Counted from the stretch's first letter, positions 50,496 through 63,256 are shown. The stretch: 64,000 nucleotides of DNA from Bacillus pumilus (GCF_900186955.1 NZ_LT906438.1:2232001-2296000); one strand, 5' to 3'. A program made the numbers and translations. Notes: a model not told the origin generated them from the letters alone.

Positions 50496-51686
50496 CTAGT
50501 CTCCCTGAACAATAGGTGTTGGTTGAACAATATCTTCTATTACTTGGTAAAGGATGATTAACTTAACTTTACCATTCCCTGTTGTCTCGTGCAAAACTTT
50601 TTCACTTTTCACCTCTCCTGTTTGACCTAGCTTCTCTTCTAATTCTTTTTTACCCAATTTAATCCCTGCTTGAACCGCTTCTTTATTTGTGTATGTCCGG
50701 TTTATTTTTTCGCTTTCGCGTGTCGTTTCTTTTTCATAGGAAAATGGGAGCTGGAAGTTTAAGAAATGGAGTGGGTGAACTTCAGTTTCTGTTTTTGGCT
50801 GCTTAAAATCATCCTTTTTAAAGGAAAAGCCCCAAAATGGCATTGAACCTCCAAATGCGGAGAGCTTGTGCTTTGTCTTCATTTTACCCGTAAAGACATC
50901 AAAAGATGTTCGAAGAGGGACAGAAACTTCAGAACGATACCACGTTTCACCATAAATTTTCGCTTTAGCACCAACCGTTTTTTGCTGGTCTTCGCTGCCG
51001 ATGAGGCCAGAGACAAGCATTTGTCCTTTCTTCACATGTTCATCAACTGCGGCAAGCGGCTCCCCTTTTTCCACATACATTCTCGTGATGACCGCCTTCT
51101 TCTTGGCCACAATATGCTGAGGACTCGTATATTTCTCTTTTTCCGGCTCATTTTTTTCCACAACTTTCATTTGAAATGTTGTACCGTTTAGTTCAACGCC
51201 GACCCATGTAATGCTTTGAATATTGGCGGTCAGTGATTTTTGAATTTTTTCAGGTGTTCCCATTAGAAACTGGAAACGGCCTTTTTGCACACCAATCTCG
51301 TCTAAATGCTTTCTCATCTGATGTTCAGTTTCTGGATTGGCCCCTTTAATATCAATTTTCCACACCATGTTTGAAAGTGCCAATATTGTCACTAGAAAAA
51401 ACACAATCCCAAGGGTAAACCCAATATTCTTCCTTGACCATAGGAGAAGGAACGGAAATCCTTTCTTTTGATGAAATGAACATGTTACCTCATGATGTCT
51501 TTGTACTTTTCTGAAGGCATGTACATCTGATAAGCGAATAAATAAGCGCACGCTGTCTTGACGGCGGCTCACTTGAAACATTGTGATCCCCTGTCTCGTG
51601 CACTCATTGATGAGCCGCTCAATGCCGTTTCCCTTGATTTCCACTTCCACTCTGCCAATAAAATAGGCGAACCATTTATTCTTCAC
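50496..51686 (-). CDS. yqfD: Sporulation protein YqfD
   Basis: This 396-residue protein has a cytoplasmic N-terminal domain, one membrane helix (GFTLGIVFFLVTILALSNMVW, near 90-112) and an extracellular domain. It is the SpoIV-associated YqfD family, expressed in the mother cell in B. subtilis. The start is GTG at 51686 after GGAGGGG. Confidence 0.92.
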   Translation of the reverse strand: MKNKWFAYFIGRVEVEIKGNGIERLINECTRQGITMFQVSRRQDSVRLFIRLSDVHAFRKVQRHHEVTCSFHQKKGFPFLLLWSRKNIGFTLGIVFFLVTILALSNMVWKIDIKGANPETEHQMRKHLDEIGVQKGRFQFLMGTPEKIQKSLTANIQSITWVGVELNGTTFQMKVVEKNEPEKEKYTSPQHIVAKKKAVITRMYVEKGEPLAAVDEHVKKGQMLVSGLIGSEDQQKTVGAKAKIYGETWYRSEVSVPLRTSFDVFTGKMKTKHKLSAFGGSMPFWGFSFKKDDFKQPKTETEVHPLHFLNFQLPFSYEKETTRESEKINRTYTNKEAVQAGIKLGKKELEEKLGQTGEVKSEKVLHETTGNGKVKLIILYQVIEDIVQPTPIVQGD

Positions 51687-51704
51687 ACTTCTCCCCTCCG
51701 TCAG

Positions 51705-51986
51705 TTAAGAATCAATATAACGGACCTCATCGATTTTCCCTTCTAATAAGATCTCTTCTGGCAAAATCGTTTTAATCACAAAATCTTTCCCTGAAATAAT
51801 GCATTGTCCTTGTTTGAGCATCAGCCTTACCTCTTGATCACTGAAAAGCAAAAGCCCTTTATGATTCTCTATGTAAATGTGGAGTCTGCCAACCATCGTA
51901 ATACGGGGAAGATCCATCATGACGTCTGGAGGGATTTCAAGTGTTCTTGTCAGCCATGCTTTAAGTTGATTTTTTCTTTTTCCCAT
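51705..51986 (-). CDS. yqfC: Sporulation protein YqfC (YabP-like)
   Basis: This 93-residue protein with a YabP/YqfC fold (ITMVGRLHIYIENHKGLLLF) is cotranscribed with yqfD. AAGGGG lies 10 nt before the ATG. A sigma-E-like -10 (CATACA) is present about 25 nt upstream, but its -35 partner is poor. Confidence 0.9.
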   Translation of the reverse strand: MGKRKNQLKAWLTRTLEIPPDVMMDLPRITMVGRLHIYIENHKGLLLFSDQEVRLMLKQGQCIISGKDFVIKTILPEEILLEGKIDEVRYIDS

Positions 51987-52160
51987 TCAATAAGAACCCC
52001 TTCCCGCCCCATGTGTATGAGATCAAACTGAAAGATGGTGAGACTGATGAGAAAGCCTCTATATCATCCTATTCCTCAGCGGTTCAGATCATGCTAATGA
52101 ATCCCGCAAAACAGCCGTTTCAGCATTTTTACTGCAAGAAATCTCCATCAGGTCAAACAA

Positions 52161-52187
52161 AAAAAGCCCCTTTATATAAAGGGACTT
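52161..52187 (-). terminator. Terminator of yqfB
   Basis: AAGTCCCTTTAT and ATAAAGGGGCTT pair with one mismatch and are followed by a long T run. It separates the nfeD-floA-yqfB operon from yqfC. Confidence 0.82.
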
Positions 52188-52193
52188 TCTCGT

Positions 52194-52691
52194 TTATCTG
52201 TTATATGGCCGTTTCATCGTTCTGTGCGGCTTTTTCGCGCGCGGCTCTCCAAATACTTCTCCAAGGATCATCCCCTGAACAATTGTATCTTGATTGAGCT
52301 TCTCAATGATCTTTGGCTTCACTTCGGCAGAAGCAGCCTTTGGCCTTGTCAGTTCTCTTTCAAGCGATTGGAATTCTCTATTCAGCTCGCTTTTTCTTTC
52401 TTCCATTTCGGCAAGTGTAGCGGTATAGCGGTCCTGTAAGGATTGAGATGTTTTTTTCTTCATCCCGCCATGATCATGTACATCGCCGAAATCGTCCATC
52501 TGATCGGTCACGACTGGATCTGGACTTGTTTGTTTTGTTTGCTTTTGGGGCATCTGCTTACGCTGAGGAGCTGGCTTGTTTTGCTGATTCTTTTGTTCGT
52601 TCTCCTCTTGTTTGCCGATTTTCCCAAAGACAGCAGAGATGATACCGATGATAATCGCAATTAGTAACGGATTTTCAAATAGAATGTCCAT
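52194..52691 (-). CDS. yqfB: YqfB, membrane-anchored protein of the floA operon
   Basis: This 165-residue protein has an N-terminal membrane helix (PLLIAIIIGIISAVFG), a Gln/Lys-rich linker (about 30-60) and a charged coiled-coil C-terminal part. Function is unknown. It shares the operon with nfeD and floA and so probably belongs to the membrane-stress response. Confidence 0.8.
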   Translation of the reverse strand: MDILFENPLLIAIIIGIISAVFGKIGKQEENEQKNQQNKPAPQRKQMPQKQTKQTSPDPVVTDQMDDFGDVHDHGGMKKKTSQSLQDRYTATLAEMEERKSELNREFQSLERELTRPKAASAEVKPKIIEKLNQDTIVQGMILGEVFGEPRAKKPHRTMKRPYNR

Positions 52692-52722
52692 TGGGCTCCC
52701 TCCTTAAAGCGTGAGAGGATGC

Positions 52723-53715
52723 TTATTTGTTTTCATTATCAGATGGACCTTTAGTCATTTTACCAAATGAATCTCTCATATCCGTATCAGCATCGATATT
52801 CTTAATATTCATGTAGTCCATGACACCAATATTGCCTTCACGTAATGCTTCAGCCATTGCAAGTGGTACTTCAGCCTCTGCTTCTACAACTTTCGCGCGC
52901 ATTTCTTCAACTCTTGCACGCATTTCTTGCTCCTGGGCAACAGCCATCGCGCGGCGTTCTTCCGCTTTTGCCTGTGCAATGTTTTTGTCTGCTTCTGCTT
53001 GGTCTGTTTGCAGAATCGCCCCGATGTTCTTACCGATATCCACATCTGCAATATCAATCGAGAGGATTTCAAACGCAGTACCTGAATCTAATCCTTTACC
53101 AAGAACTGTTTGTGAAATCATATCAGGGTTCTCAAGAACCTTTTTATGATTATCTGATGAACCGATTGTAGAGACAATCCCTTCACCTACACGAGCAATA
53201 ATCGTTTCTTCCCCTGCACCACCAACAAGTCGGTCGATGTTTGCACGAACTGTAATACGTGCTTTTGCTTTCACTTCAATCCCGTCCATCGCCACACCAG
53301 AGATAAATGGTGTTTCAATGACTTTAGGGTTTACACTCATTTGAACTGCTTCAAGTACGTCACGGCCTGCTAGGTCGATCGCTGCACAGCGTGCAAAGTT
53401 CAATTCGATATTCGCGCGTTGAGCTGCGATTAATGCGTTCACAACTCGGTCCACGTTACCACCTGCAAGATAGTGGCTCTCTAACTGGTTAATCGTCGCA
53501 TCAAGACCTGCTTTATGTGCTTTAATAAGCGGGTTGACCACTCGGTTTGGAATAACGCGGCGAAGTCTCATTCCTACAAGTGTAAAAATGCTTACCTTTA
53601 CGCCAGCCGCTAGGGCAGAAATCCACAGCATCACCGGTACAAAGGTGAAGAAGATCGATAGAACGATCAGACCTGCTGCGATAATCACAAATAATAGTAA
53701 AGTAGATGGATCCAT
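52723..53715 (-). CDS. floA: Flotillin-like protein FloA
   Basis: The protein has 330 residues. An N-terminal membrane hairpin (about 5-45) is followed by a PHB/SPFH-like domain and an Ala/Glu-rich coiled-coil flotillin region ([20 protein letters not shown]). It organises membrane microdomains. AGGAGG precedes the ATG. Confidence 0.95.
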   Translation of the reverse strand: MDPSTLLLFVIIAAGLIVLSIFFTFVPVMLWISALAAGVKVSIFTLVGMRLRRVIPNRVVNPLIKAHKAGLDATINQLESHYLAGGNVDRVVNALIAAQRANIELNFARCAAIDLAGRDVLEAVQMSVNPKVIETPFISGVAMDGIEVKAKARITVRANIDRLVGGAGEETIIARVGEGIVSTIGSSDNHKKVLENPDMISQTVLGKGLDSGTAFEILSIDIADVDIGKNIGAILQTDQAEADKNIAQAKAEERRAMAVAQEQEMRARVEEMRAKVVEAEAEVPLAMAEALREGNIGVMDYMNIKNIDADTDMRDSFGKMTKGPSDNENK

Positions 53716-53741
53716 TTTATTCCTCCTATAAAATCAGTTAT

Positions 53742-55055
53742 CTATACTTTCCTCACGACAATGCGTGAGCCTTCCGCTTTCACAATTTTTACTTGTTCAT
53801 CCTTATCGATGAATGCACCTTCTGACACAACATCAATGCGCTCATCTCCAAATACTATTGTACCTGACGGACGAAGTGCGGTTGCTGTCACCGCGATTTG
53901 CCCAACAAGATCTTCTCTTGTTTCATTTGAGACATAACCGCTTTCCTTATTGGTTGAATCGGTTAAAATGAACTTTTTGAAAAATTTCATACGTTTCCCC
54001 AACACCTTTGTCAATAAAATAACTGCTACGATTGAAACAGCAGTGGCAATCAAGATGGAAATCGCCATTTCTGTAAAGCTTCCAGCTGCTAAAAACAAGC
54101 TGACAACCACACAGATCAGTCCAATGACACCTACGATTCCCCCCGGCAAAAACAATTCCAGAATCATGAGCAATATCCCTGCTATAAACAGGAACAACGT
54201 CTCATATCCTGCAAAACCAGCCACGAGATGACCATAAAAGAATAAAAGAAGCGCTGTCACTCCCATGGTGCCTGGAATCCCAAAGCCAGGAGAATAGAGC
54301 TCAACAATTAACCCTAAGCTTGCAATGGATAAAAGGATTGGAATGACGATTGGGTGCGTGAGAAAGCGCGCAACCTTTTCAGCAAAGCTCACTTCATCGT
54401 ATTGAACAGAAGCATCGGCTAAATTCAGCTTTTGAAGCAAGTCATCCATATTTTTCGCTTCCCCTTCTGCATAACCGAATTGAAGCGCACGGTCTGTGTT
54501 GAAGGTGAGCAATTCTCCTTTTGGTGCACCAGCTTCTTTTGCGTCTATATCTACATCTGCCATTGCAAGTGCATACTTTGGATCACGCCCCTGCTTTTCG
54601 GCAGCATCACTCATTTCAGCAAGCCATAGCGATTCAGATTTTTGATCGGCAGCATTGCCTTCTCCATCAATGATCGCCGCAGCCCCCATCTTTCCATTTG
54701 GGGTCATATAGATTTGATCGGCATTTAGTGCAAGGAATGCCCCAGCTGAAAGCGCTCTATGATTCACAAACGCTGTCACAGGGATATCAGACGCACGAAT
54801 GGTATCTGCGATCTCAAGCGCAGCATCGACTGCACCACCTGGTGTATTGATGTCTAGAATGATATGTTTTGCTCGTTCGGACTTTGCCTGCTCAAATGAT
54901 CGTTCAATAAATTGAGAAAGTCCTTTTTCTACTGTATCTTCAATTGGGATAACATGAACTTTCTGATCTACTGATTTCGCGGTCAATTGAACCCCTAATA
55001 ATAAGCATATTATAAAACAACTGAAGAGAGCAATAGAAATTTTTATTTTTTTCAT
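53742..55055 (-). CDS. yqeZ: NfeD-family membrane serine protease (YqeZ)
   Basis: The protein has 437 residues. A signal peptide is followed by a ClpP-like domain with the catalytic serine in ALSAGAFLAL, several membrane helices (about 235-340) and a C-terminal OB-fold NfeD domain. Paired with FloA as in B. subtilis. The ribosome site GGAGG is 13 nt from the ATG, longer than usual. Confidence 0.92.
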   Translation of the reverse strand: MKKIKISIALFSCFIICLLLGVQLTAKSVDQKVHVIPIEDTVEKGLSQFIERSFEQAKSERAKHIILDINTPGGAVDAALEIADTIRASDIPVTAFVNHRALSAGAFLALNADQIYMTPNGKMGAAAIIDGEGNAADQKSESLWLAEMSDAAEKQGRDPKYALAMADVDIDAKEAGAPKGELLTFNTDRALQFGYAEGEAKNMDDLLQKLNLADASVQYDEVSFAEKVARFLTHPIVIPILLSIASLGLIVELYSPGFGIPGTMGVTALLLFFYGHLVAGFAGYETLFLFIAGILLMILELFLPGGIVGVIGLICVVVSLFLAAGSFTEMAISILIATAVSIVAVILLTKVLGKRMKFFKKFILTDSTNKESGYVSNETREDLVGQIAVTATALRPSGTIVFGDERIDVVSEGAFIDKDEQVKIVKAEGSRIVVRKV

Positions 55056-55104
55056 CTATTTGGTGATCCCTCCTCTCTATCTTCCATTTTACTGTTCCTT
55101 TACA

Positions 55105-55131
55105 TACGTTACAAATGTATCATAGGTTTCA
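55105..55131 (-). promoter_or_regulatory. Sigma-W-type promoter of nfeD-floA-yqfB
   Basis: On the minus strand TGAAAC (55126-55131) and CGTA (55105-55108) are 17 nt apart, matching the extracytoplasmic sigma-W pattern. In B. subtilis this operon belongs to the SigW envelope-stress regulon. Confidence 0.75.
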
Positions 55132-55160
55132 TTTTTATATGACAGAATGATGAAGGTATA

Positions 55161-55646
<486 letters not shown>

Positions 55647-55660
55647 AAAATCCACCCTCT

Positions 55661-55834
55661 TTAGAATTTACGTTTTCTAGCAGCTTCAGACTTTTTCTTG
55701 CGCTTTACGCTAGGCTTTTCATAAAATTCACGCTTTCTTGCTTCTTGCAATGTTCCAGTTTTGGATACACTGCGTTTAAAGCGACGAAGAGCATCTTCAA
55801 GCGATTCGTTTTTTCTAACGACCGTTTTTGACAT
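55661..55834 (-). CDS. rpsU: 30S ribosomal protein S21
   Basis: This 57-residue basic protein begins [20 protein letters not shown], which is S21. GGAGGGA precedes the ATG. It is cotranscribed with yqeY. B. subtilis rpsU mutations affect motility and biofilm. Confidence 0.96.
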
Positions 55835-55908
55835 TCTCTTTCCCTCCCTCCGAATACACCAATCGACTGCATTAAAAAAAGATATACATGCAAAACATGT
55901 ACCTAGAC

Positions 55909-55937
55909 ATTATAATATAAGCCTAGTGTGAGGTCAA
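55909..55937 (-). promoter_or_regulatory. Strong sigma-A promoter of rpsU
   Basis: TTGACC (55932-55937), 17 nt and TATAAT (55909-55914) on the minus strand; 11 of 12 consensus bases match. Confidence 0.88.
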
Positions 55938-56016
55938 CTAAGTGATTTGGAAATATATTTTCGTCATGAGCAGGTAGACAAGTCCATATATTCATTGGTA
56001 AGAGGAGGACTTTTCT

Positions 56017-56946
56017 ATGATGGCGATCATTTATTTTTGTGCACTTATTTTCATTTTTTTATGGTCAATGGGTTTGCTGAGAAAAGGATTAATGGCGCTT
56101 GCGTCGTCTCGTATTGAGAAATCACTTCTTCTCTTTACAGATCATCCGGTAAAAGCATTCTTAGTCAGCATCGTATTTACAGGGATTCTTCAAAGCAGTT
56201 CAGCGTTTATGGTCATCGTGATTGGCTTTGTCAGTACAGGTATTCTCTCTTTTAAAAAATCCATTCCAATGATTCTTGGTACCAATATTGGCTCTACGTT
56301 TACAACAGAATTTATCGCCATTAAAATGGATGTTTTCATGTGGGTTTTAATCCTAGCTGGTCTGATATGCATGATGTTAGGCAAAAAATCTTTTAGGCAT
56401 GCAGGAAAAAGTATATTTGGACTCGGGATGATCTTTTTTTGTATTCAAGGCTTTTCTAAAATTGCAGGTATGATGACAAGTCAGCCTGAGACATTGCGCT
56501 TTCTCGAAATGATGCAGCATTCTGACTGGACGGCGCTGCTTTCGGGTACTATCTTCACAGCGATTGTTCATTCAAGCTCCGTCTGTATCGGCATTTTAAT
56601 GGGGTTTATGAATGAAGGAACGGTTGGGCTTCAAGAAGGCATCAGCTTTGTGTTAGGGTCCAATATTGGGACATGTATTACAGCCGTAATGGCTGCCATA
56701 TCTGGCGGCTATGCAGCACGTCAAACGGCTTATGCACACGTTTTGTTTAATGTGCTCGGAGTGCTTTTATGTCTCCCATTTCTCGCCATGATGACAGAAT
56801 TCGTCGCCCTTCTTGCAAACGCTCCCGCACAGCAAATTGCGCACTTCAGCCTGCTGTTTAATGTGGCAAGCTCTTTGCTTTTCTTCCCGTTCATCCGTCC
56901 ATTTCACACATTGATTTTATGTCTTTTACCGAATCAATCAAAATAA
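56017..56946 (+). CDS. yqeW: YqeW, Na/Pi-cotransporter-family membrane protein
   Basis: This 309-residue protein has eight or nine helices and two inverted PNaS repeats with the Gln-Ser-Ser motif (TGILQSSSAFMVI and TAIVHSSSVCIGI). It is predicted to move phosphate with sodium, direction unknown. AGGAGGAC precedes ATG ATG. It is the only plus-strand gene in this part. Confidence 0.88.
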   Translation: MMAIIYFCALIFIFLWSMGLLRKGLMALASSRIEKSLLLFTDHPVKAFLVSIVFTGILQSSSAFMVIVIGFVSTGILSFKKSIPMILGTNIGSTFTTEFIAIKMDVFMWVLILAGLICMMLGKKSFRHAGKSIFGLGMIFFCIQGFSKIAGMMTSQPETLRFLEMMQHSDWTALLSGTIFTAIVHSSSVCIGILMGFMNEGTVGLQEGISFVLGSNIGTCITAVMAAISGGYAARQTAYAHVLFNVLGVLLCLPFLAMMTEFVALLANAPAQQIAHFSLLFNVASSLLFFPFIRPFHTLILCLLPNQSK

Positions 56947-56978
56947 AACACCGGCTTGCTTTTTTGGCACCGGTGTTT
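56945..56978. terminator. Terminator between yqeW and mtaB
   Basis: AAACACCGG and CCGGTGTTT form a 9-bp stem around a T-rich loop. Confidence 0.7.
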
Positions 56979-56984
56979 GATTGA

Positions 56985-58346
56985 TTATGAGGTCATTCTC
57001 ACTTTGTCTGTTTGTACTTCATCGCTTATACGAACGAATTGTCCTTCGTTATAAGGATAACCCGCTTTCGTAATTTTCACTTTGACCAAACGGCCGATCA
57101 TGTCCTCTGTTCCTTCAAAAACAACCTTCATATAGTTATCTGTATAGCCCACATAAAGATTGTGCTTTCCTTCTTGTTCTTTGAAGGATTCTTCCGGAAT
57201 AATCTCTAGGACATCTCCTTCATAAGCTGATGCGTATTCTTTCGCAAGCTGATCAGAAAGAGCGATCAAGCGGTGGACACGTTCGTTTTTCACATTTTCA
57301 TCCACTTGATCTTCCATTCTTGCAGCTGGCGTACCTGTACGTTTGCTGTAAGGGAATACGTGCAGTTCAGAAAATTGATGGTCTTTGACAAAGTTGTATG
57401 TTTCCAAAAACTCTTCTTCTGTTTCTCCAGGAAATCCTACAATCACATCAGAGGTGACAGCAAGACCTGGCAATGCTTTTTTCAGCTTTGTTAAACGCTC
57501 TGCAAAGAATTCCATCGTATATTTACGGCGCATTCTTTTCAGCACTGTATTAGAGCCAGATTGAAGCGGGATGTGAAGGTGTCTGACAATCTTATCTGAC
57601 TGATCAAGCACTTCTATCACTTCATCTGTAATTTGACTTGCTTCGATAGATGAAATACGAATTCGTTTTAAGCCGTTGACACGTTCATCTAATTCTTTCA
57701 GAAGCTTTGCAAAGTTATAATCCTTTAAGTCTTCTCCGTATCCACCTGTGTGAATACCTGTTAATACAATTTCTTTATAGCCGGCATCCACAAGCTGCTG
57801 CGCTTGGTTGATGACCTCTTCTGGATCACGAGAACGAAGAAGTCCGCGAGCCCAAGGAATAATGCAGAATGTACAGAAATTGTTACAGCCTTCTTGGATT
57901 TTTAATGACGCACGTGTTCTGTCTGTAAAAGCAGGAACATCGAGTTCTTCAAACACACGTGCTTTCATAATATTGCCAACCCCATTAATCGGCTGTCTTT
58001 CTCTGCGATATTCTTCAATGTAACCGAGTAATTTATGTCTGTCTTGTGTTCCCACGACAATATCAACACCAGGAATCGCCATGATTTCTGCTGGAGATGT
58101 TTGCGCATAACAGCCTGTTACACAAATGACACCATCCGGGTTATGACGAATGGCTCTTCTAATGACTTGGCGGCTTTTTTTATCGCCAGTATTCGTGACC
58201 GTACATGTATTAATGACATATACGTCTGCTTTTGATTCGTACTCTTTTCTTTCATAGCCTGCTTCTTTAAACAGCTGCCAGATCGCTTCTGTTTCATAGT
58301 GATTGACCTTACAGCCAAGTGTATGGAACGCTACTGTTCCCATCAT
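56985..58346 (-). CDS. mtaB: tRNA t6A37 methylthiotransferase MtaB
   Basis: The protein has 453 residues. The N-terminal UPF0004 domain has cluster cysteines C12, C48 and C79, the radical SAM domain has C154-x3-C158-x2-C161, and a TRAM domain lies at the end. It converts t6A to ms2t6A in tRNA. Its start overlaps the rsmE stop; ATG at 58346 or 58343 are both possible after AAGAGGTGA. It is the last gene of the dnaK operon. Confidence 0.94.
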   Translation of the reverse strand: MMGTVAFHTLGCKVNHYETEAIWQLFKEAGYERKEYESKADVYVINTCTVTNTGDKKSRQVIRRAIRHNPDGVICVTGCYAQTSPAEIMAIPGVDIVVGTQDRHKLLGYIEEYRRERQPINGVGNIMKARVFEELDVPAFTDRTRASLKIQEGCNNFCTFCIIPWARGLLRSRDPEEVINQAQQLVDAGYKEIVLTGIHTGGYGEDLKDYNFAKLLKELDERVNGLKRIRISSIEASQITDEVIEVLDQSDKIVRHLHIPLQSGSNTVLKRMRRKYTMEFFAERLTKLKKALPGLAVTSDVIVGFPGETEEEFLETYNFVKDHQFSELHVFPYSKRTGTPAARMEDQVDENVKNERVHRLIALSDQLAKEYASAYEGDVLEIIPEESFKEQEGKHNLYVGYTDNYMKVVFEGTEDMIGRLVKVKITKAGYPYNEGQFVRISDEVQTDKVRMTS

Positions 58347-59113
58347 GATTCACCTCTTAATAACTCTGTTTGATAAGATATAGCAGAAAGCGCGTAAAGA
58401 GGAGCTGTTTCTGTTCTTAAAATGCGTGGTCCAAGCCCGCAAATGACTGCACCATGCGTTTCAAGCGCTTCAATCTCCTTTTCTGCTAAACCGCCTTCAG
58501 GGCCAAAAACCACTAGCAAGGTTTGTCCGCCTTTCATCTGTTGGAGCACAGTTTGAAAGCGGCTTTGCTCTCCTTCTTTCGATGATTCTTCGTATGCAAC
58601 GACACATTTATCGAATTCACCAGCTAATTGAGTCAGCTCTTTAAATGTTGATACTGGATCAACACGAGGAATGATATTCCGGTAGGACTGTTCAGCTGCT
58701 TCTTTCGCGATTTTCTCCCAGCGCTCTCGTTTTTTATGTGACTTCTTTTGGTCAATTTTTGTAATAGAACGAGCCGCTTGAAACGGGATAAATGCGCTTG
58801 CGCCAAGCTCTGTGCCTTTTTGGATAATCAGCTCAAGCTTATCTCCCTTTGGGAGACCGCTCGCAATTGTTACTCTTACCGGAAGCTCTCTGTCCTGATT
58901 TGTCCAGCCTTCAACGTGACAAATGACTTCTTCCTTTGTTATTGTATCAATTTTACTGAGCCCTTCAAAGCCGTCTGTCGTTAAGCAAAGGATTTCCTGC
59001 CCTGCTTTCATGCGCATGACGTTGGAAAGGTGATGTACATCTTCACCATTGATGACGATAGATCCCTTTGCGATCACTTCTTCTTTCGTGAGGTCGATAA
59101 AATATCGTTGCAT
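58343..59113 (-). CDS. rsmE: 16S rRNA (uracil1498-N3)-methyltransferase RsmE
   Basis: This 256-residue SPOUT methyltransferase has a PUA-like N-terminus (GEDVHHLSNVMRMKAG) and the knot motifs VVFGPEGGLAEKEIE and LGPRILRTETAPLYALS. The start at 59113 (MQRYFIDLTKEE) is chosen by family length, with AGGA upstream. Confidence 0.94.
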   Translation of the reverse strand: MQRYFIDLTKEEVIAKGSIVINGEDVHHLSNVMRMKAGQEILCLTTDGFEGLSKIDTITKEEVICHVEGWTNQDRELPVRVTIASGLPKGDKLELIIQKGTELGASAFIPFQAARSITKIDQKKSHKKRERWEKIAKEAAEQSYRNIIPRVDPVSTFKELTQLAGEFDKCVVAYEESSKEGEQSRFQTVLQQMKGGQTLLVVFGPEGGLAEKEIEALETHGAVICGLGPRILRTETAPLYALSAISYQTELLRGES

Positions 59114-59136
59114 ACGTGTCCTGACACCTACTCGCT

Positions 59137-60072
59137 TTATTTTTTCGCTATAATGCTGACCCAATCTTCCATTGACAGCACTTCAACAATGTCAAAACCT
59201 GCTTCTTCTAATGCTGTTTTGACTTGTAATTTCTTTTGTCCAATGATGCCTGATGTAATGAAATAGCCATCTTTCTTCAATAAGTCATAGGCTTGATCTG
59301 TAAAGCGCAAAATCACTTCTGCGAGAATGTTGGCGACGATCACATCACGTTCGCCTGAAATCCCATCAAGTAAGTTGTTTTGCTTGACCGTCACTTGTTC
59401 GCTTACACCATTTAGCTCGATGTTTTGCTTTGCACTTTCAACCGCAACGGTGTCGAGATCAAAGGCTTGAATGTCCTTTGCACCAACCATCGCTGCTGCC
59501 ACACTTAAAATCCCAGAGCCTGTTCCAACATCAATCACCGTATCGTTTTCCTTCACATAGCGCTCAAGCGCCTGAATACAAAGAACGGTTGTTGGATGTG
59601 TCCCTGTTCCAAATGCCATTCCTGGGTCCATTTCAATAATCAGTTCATCAGAATGAACCGGAGTATATTCTTCCCATGTTGGAACGATGGTGAATTTTTC
59701 AGAGATTTTCACAGGATGATAGTATTTTTTCCATGCGGTGGCCCATTCTTCTTCATTTACTTCACAAATGGACAGCGTATTTCGTCCAAGGTCAATATCG
59801 TATAGAAGAAGATTGTTGATGGCTTCTTTGATCTCATCTACCGTTTCCATTAAAAAGCTGTTCATTGGAAGATAGGCTTTGACGATGACCCCTTCTTCAG
59901 GATAGTCATTCGGATCGAGCTGGTAGATCTCACCGTATACATTTTCACGTTCCTTGACTAAATCAAGCGGGTCCTCAATCACGACACCACTCGCACCTGC
60001 TTCATGCAAAATATTGGTGATTGGTTCCACCGCTTCATTTGTTGTATGGACGCTAATTTCTGACCACTTCAA
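59137..60072 (-). CDS. prmA: Ribosomal protein L11 methyltransferase PrmA
   Basis: This 311-residue protein has the SAM-binding motif [13 protein letters not shown] and the catalytic-site region NILAEVI. It trimethylates L11. The start is TTG at 60072, 9 nt after AAGGAG; the TTG at 60081 lies directly on that site. Confidence 0.95.
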   Translation of the reverse strand: MKWSEISVHTTNEAVEPITNILHEAGASGVVIEDPLDLVKERENVYGEIYQLDPNDYPEEGVIVKAYLPMNSFLMETVDEIKEAINNLLLYDIDLGRNTLSICEVNEEEWATAWKKYYHPVKISEKFTIVPTWEEYTPVHSDELIIEMDPGMAFGTGTHPTTVLCIQALERYVKENDTVIDVGTGSGILSVAAAMVGAKDIQAFDLDTVAVESAKQNIELNGVSEQVTVKQNNLLDGISGERDVIVANILAEVILRFTDQAYDLLKKDGYFITSGIIGQKKLQVKTALEEAGFDIVEVLSMEDWVSIIAKK

Positions 60073-60094
60073 TACTACCAACTCCTTATCCGTC

Positions 60095-61228
60095 TTACTC
60101 GCCTTTAAATGCGCGTTTTACCTTATCGAAGAAGCTCATTTCTTGTTCGTCCGGTTTATTTCCGCTCACTTCAGCAAATTTTCTAATGATATCTTTTTGA
60201 TTGTCCGTTAAATTTGTTGGTGTGACGACTCGTACAACGATATGTTGATCGCCTTGGCCATAGCCGCGTACATTTTTCACACCTTTTCCTTTGAGTCTAA
60301 ACTTCGTGCCAGTTTGCGTGCCAGCAGGAACTTTTAATTTCACTTTACCGTGTAATGTCGGCACTTCAATTTCGTCACCTAATGCAGCCTGTGCAAAGGT
60401 TAACGGCATTTCGCAGTAAATGTCATCCCCGTCACGCTCGAAGAATTCATGCGAACGCACATGGAACACAACAAATAGATCGCCTGGAGGTCCTCCATTT
60501 ACACCTGGCTCCCCTTGACCAGACACTCTGAGCTGCTGACCATCGTCAACACCAGCTGGGATCGTCACATTGATTTTCTTACGCTTACGCACTTTACCAG
60601 AGCCGCCGCATGTAGAACATTTGTGATCGATTTGTTTTCCTGTTCCGCTACAGTAGTTACATACTCTGCGGTTGACCACTTTACCAAACGGAGTTGACTG
60701 CTCAACATTTAATTGACCAGAGCCGCCGCAATGTGAACAAGTCTTCGCTTCTGTCCCAGGCTTTGCCCCTGATCCATGACATGTTTCACATGATTCCTCG
60801 CGAGGGATTTCAATCGTTGCTTCTTTCCCAAATGCTGCTTCTTCAAATGAAAGCGTCATTGTATATTGCAAGTCTGCTCCTTGACGCGGTGCATTTGGAT
60901 CTCTTCTTCTGGCTCCACCGCCAAAAATACTAGAGAAGATGTCATCAAAGCCGCCGAAGCCGCCAAAGTCTCCTCCTCCGCCAAAACCGCCGCCGCCAAA
61001 GCCTTGGTTTGGATCGGTATGACCGAACTGATCATACTGCGAACGTTTTTGATCGTCAGAAAGGGTTTCATAGGCTTCTTTTACTTCTTTGAATTTCTCA
61101 TCTGAGCCAGCTTCTTTATTAATATCAGGGTGATACTTTTTTGAAAGCTTGCGGTATGCCTTTTTGATCTCGTCTTTTGAGGCGCTCTTACTCACGCCAA
61201 GCACTTCATAGTAATCACGCTTACTCAT
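60095..61228 (-). CDS. dnaJ: Chaperone DnaJ
   Basis: This 377-residue Hsp40 has a J domain with HPD ([10 protein letters not shown]), a Gly/Phe region (about 75-100) and four zinc-binding CxxCxGxG repeats ([32 protein letters not shown]). C-terminal substrate-binding domains follow. It is co-chaperone of DnaK. It has its own upstream promoter after a terminator. Confidence 0.97.
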   Translation of the reverse strand: MSKRDYYEVLGVSKSASKDEIKKAYRKLSKKYHPDINKEAGSDEKFKEVKEAYETLSDDQKRSQYDQFGHTDPNQGFGGGGFGGGGDFGGFGGFDDIFSSIFGGGARRRDPNAPRQGADLQYTMTLSFEEAAFGKEATIEIPREESCETCHGSGAKPGTEAKTCSHCGGSGQLNVEQSTPFGKVVNRRVCNYCSGTGKQIDHKCSTCGGSGKVRKRKKINVTIPAGVDDGQQLRVSGQGEPGVNGGPPGDLFVVFHVRSHEFFERDGDDIYCEMPLTFAQAALGDEIEVPTLHGKVKLKVPAGTQTGTKFRLKGKGVKNVRGYGQGDQHIVVRVVTPTNLTDNQKDIIRKFAEVSGNKPDEQEMSFFDKVKRAFKGE

Positions 61229-61262
61229 CTCTTCACACTCCCGATTTTCTCACATAAGTACG

Positions 61263-61292
61263 ATTGTATCATTTTGATTTGACCTTTTTCAA
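61263..61292 (-). promoter_or_regulatory. Internal promoter upstream of dnaJ
   Basis: TTGAAA (61287-61292), 18 nt and TACAAT (61263-61268) on the minus strand, just downstream of the dnaK terminator. It would drive dnaJ-prmA-rsmE-mtaB independently of the heat-shock promoter. Confidence 0.7.
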
Positions 61293-61312
61293 TTGCTTTC
61301 ATCGTTGGAAAG

Positions 61313-61350
61313 AAAAAAAGTCAAAGCCAAGAGATCCTGACTTTGACTTT
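61313..61350 (-). terminator. Terminator between dnaK and dnaJ
   Basis: AAAGTCAAAG and CTTTGACTTT form a perfect 10-bp stem with a 14-nt loop, followed by seven T in the minus direction. Confidence 0.82.
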
Positions 61351-61393
61351 CTGACGAGTACGTTTCAGCAGTCTTTTTCAAAAGTAAAGGTGA

Positions 61394-63256
<1,863 letters not shown>

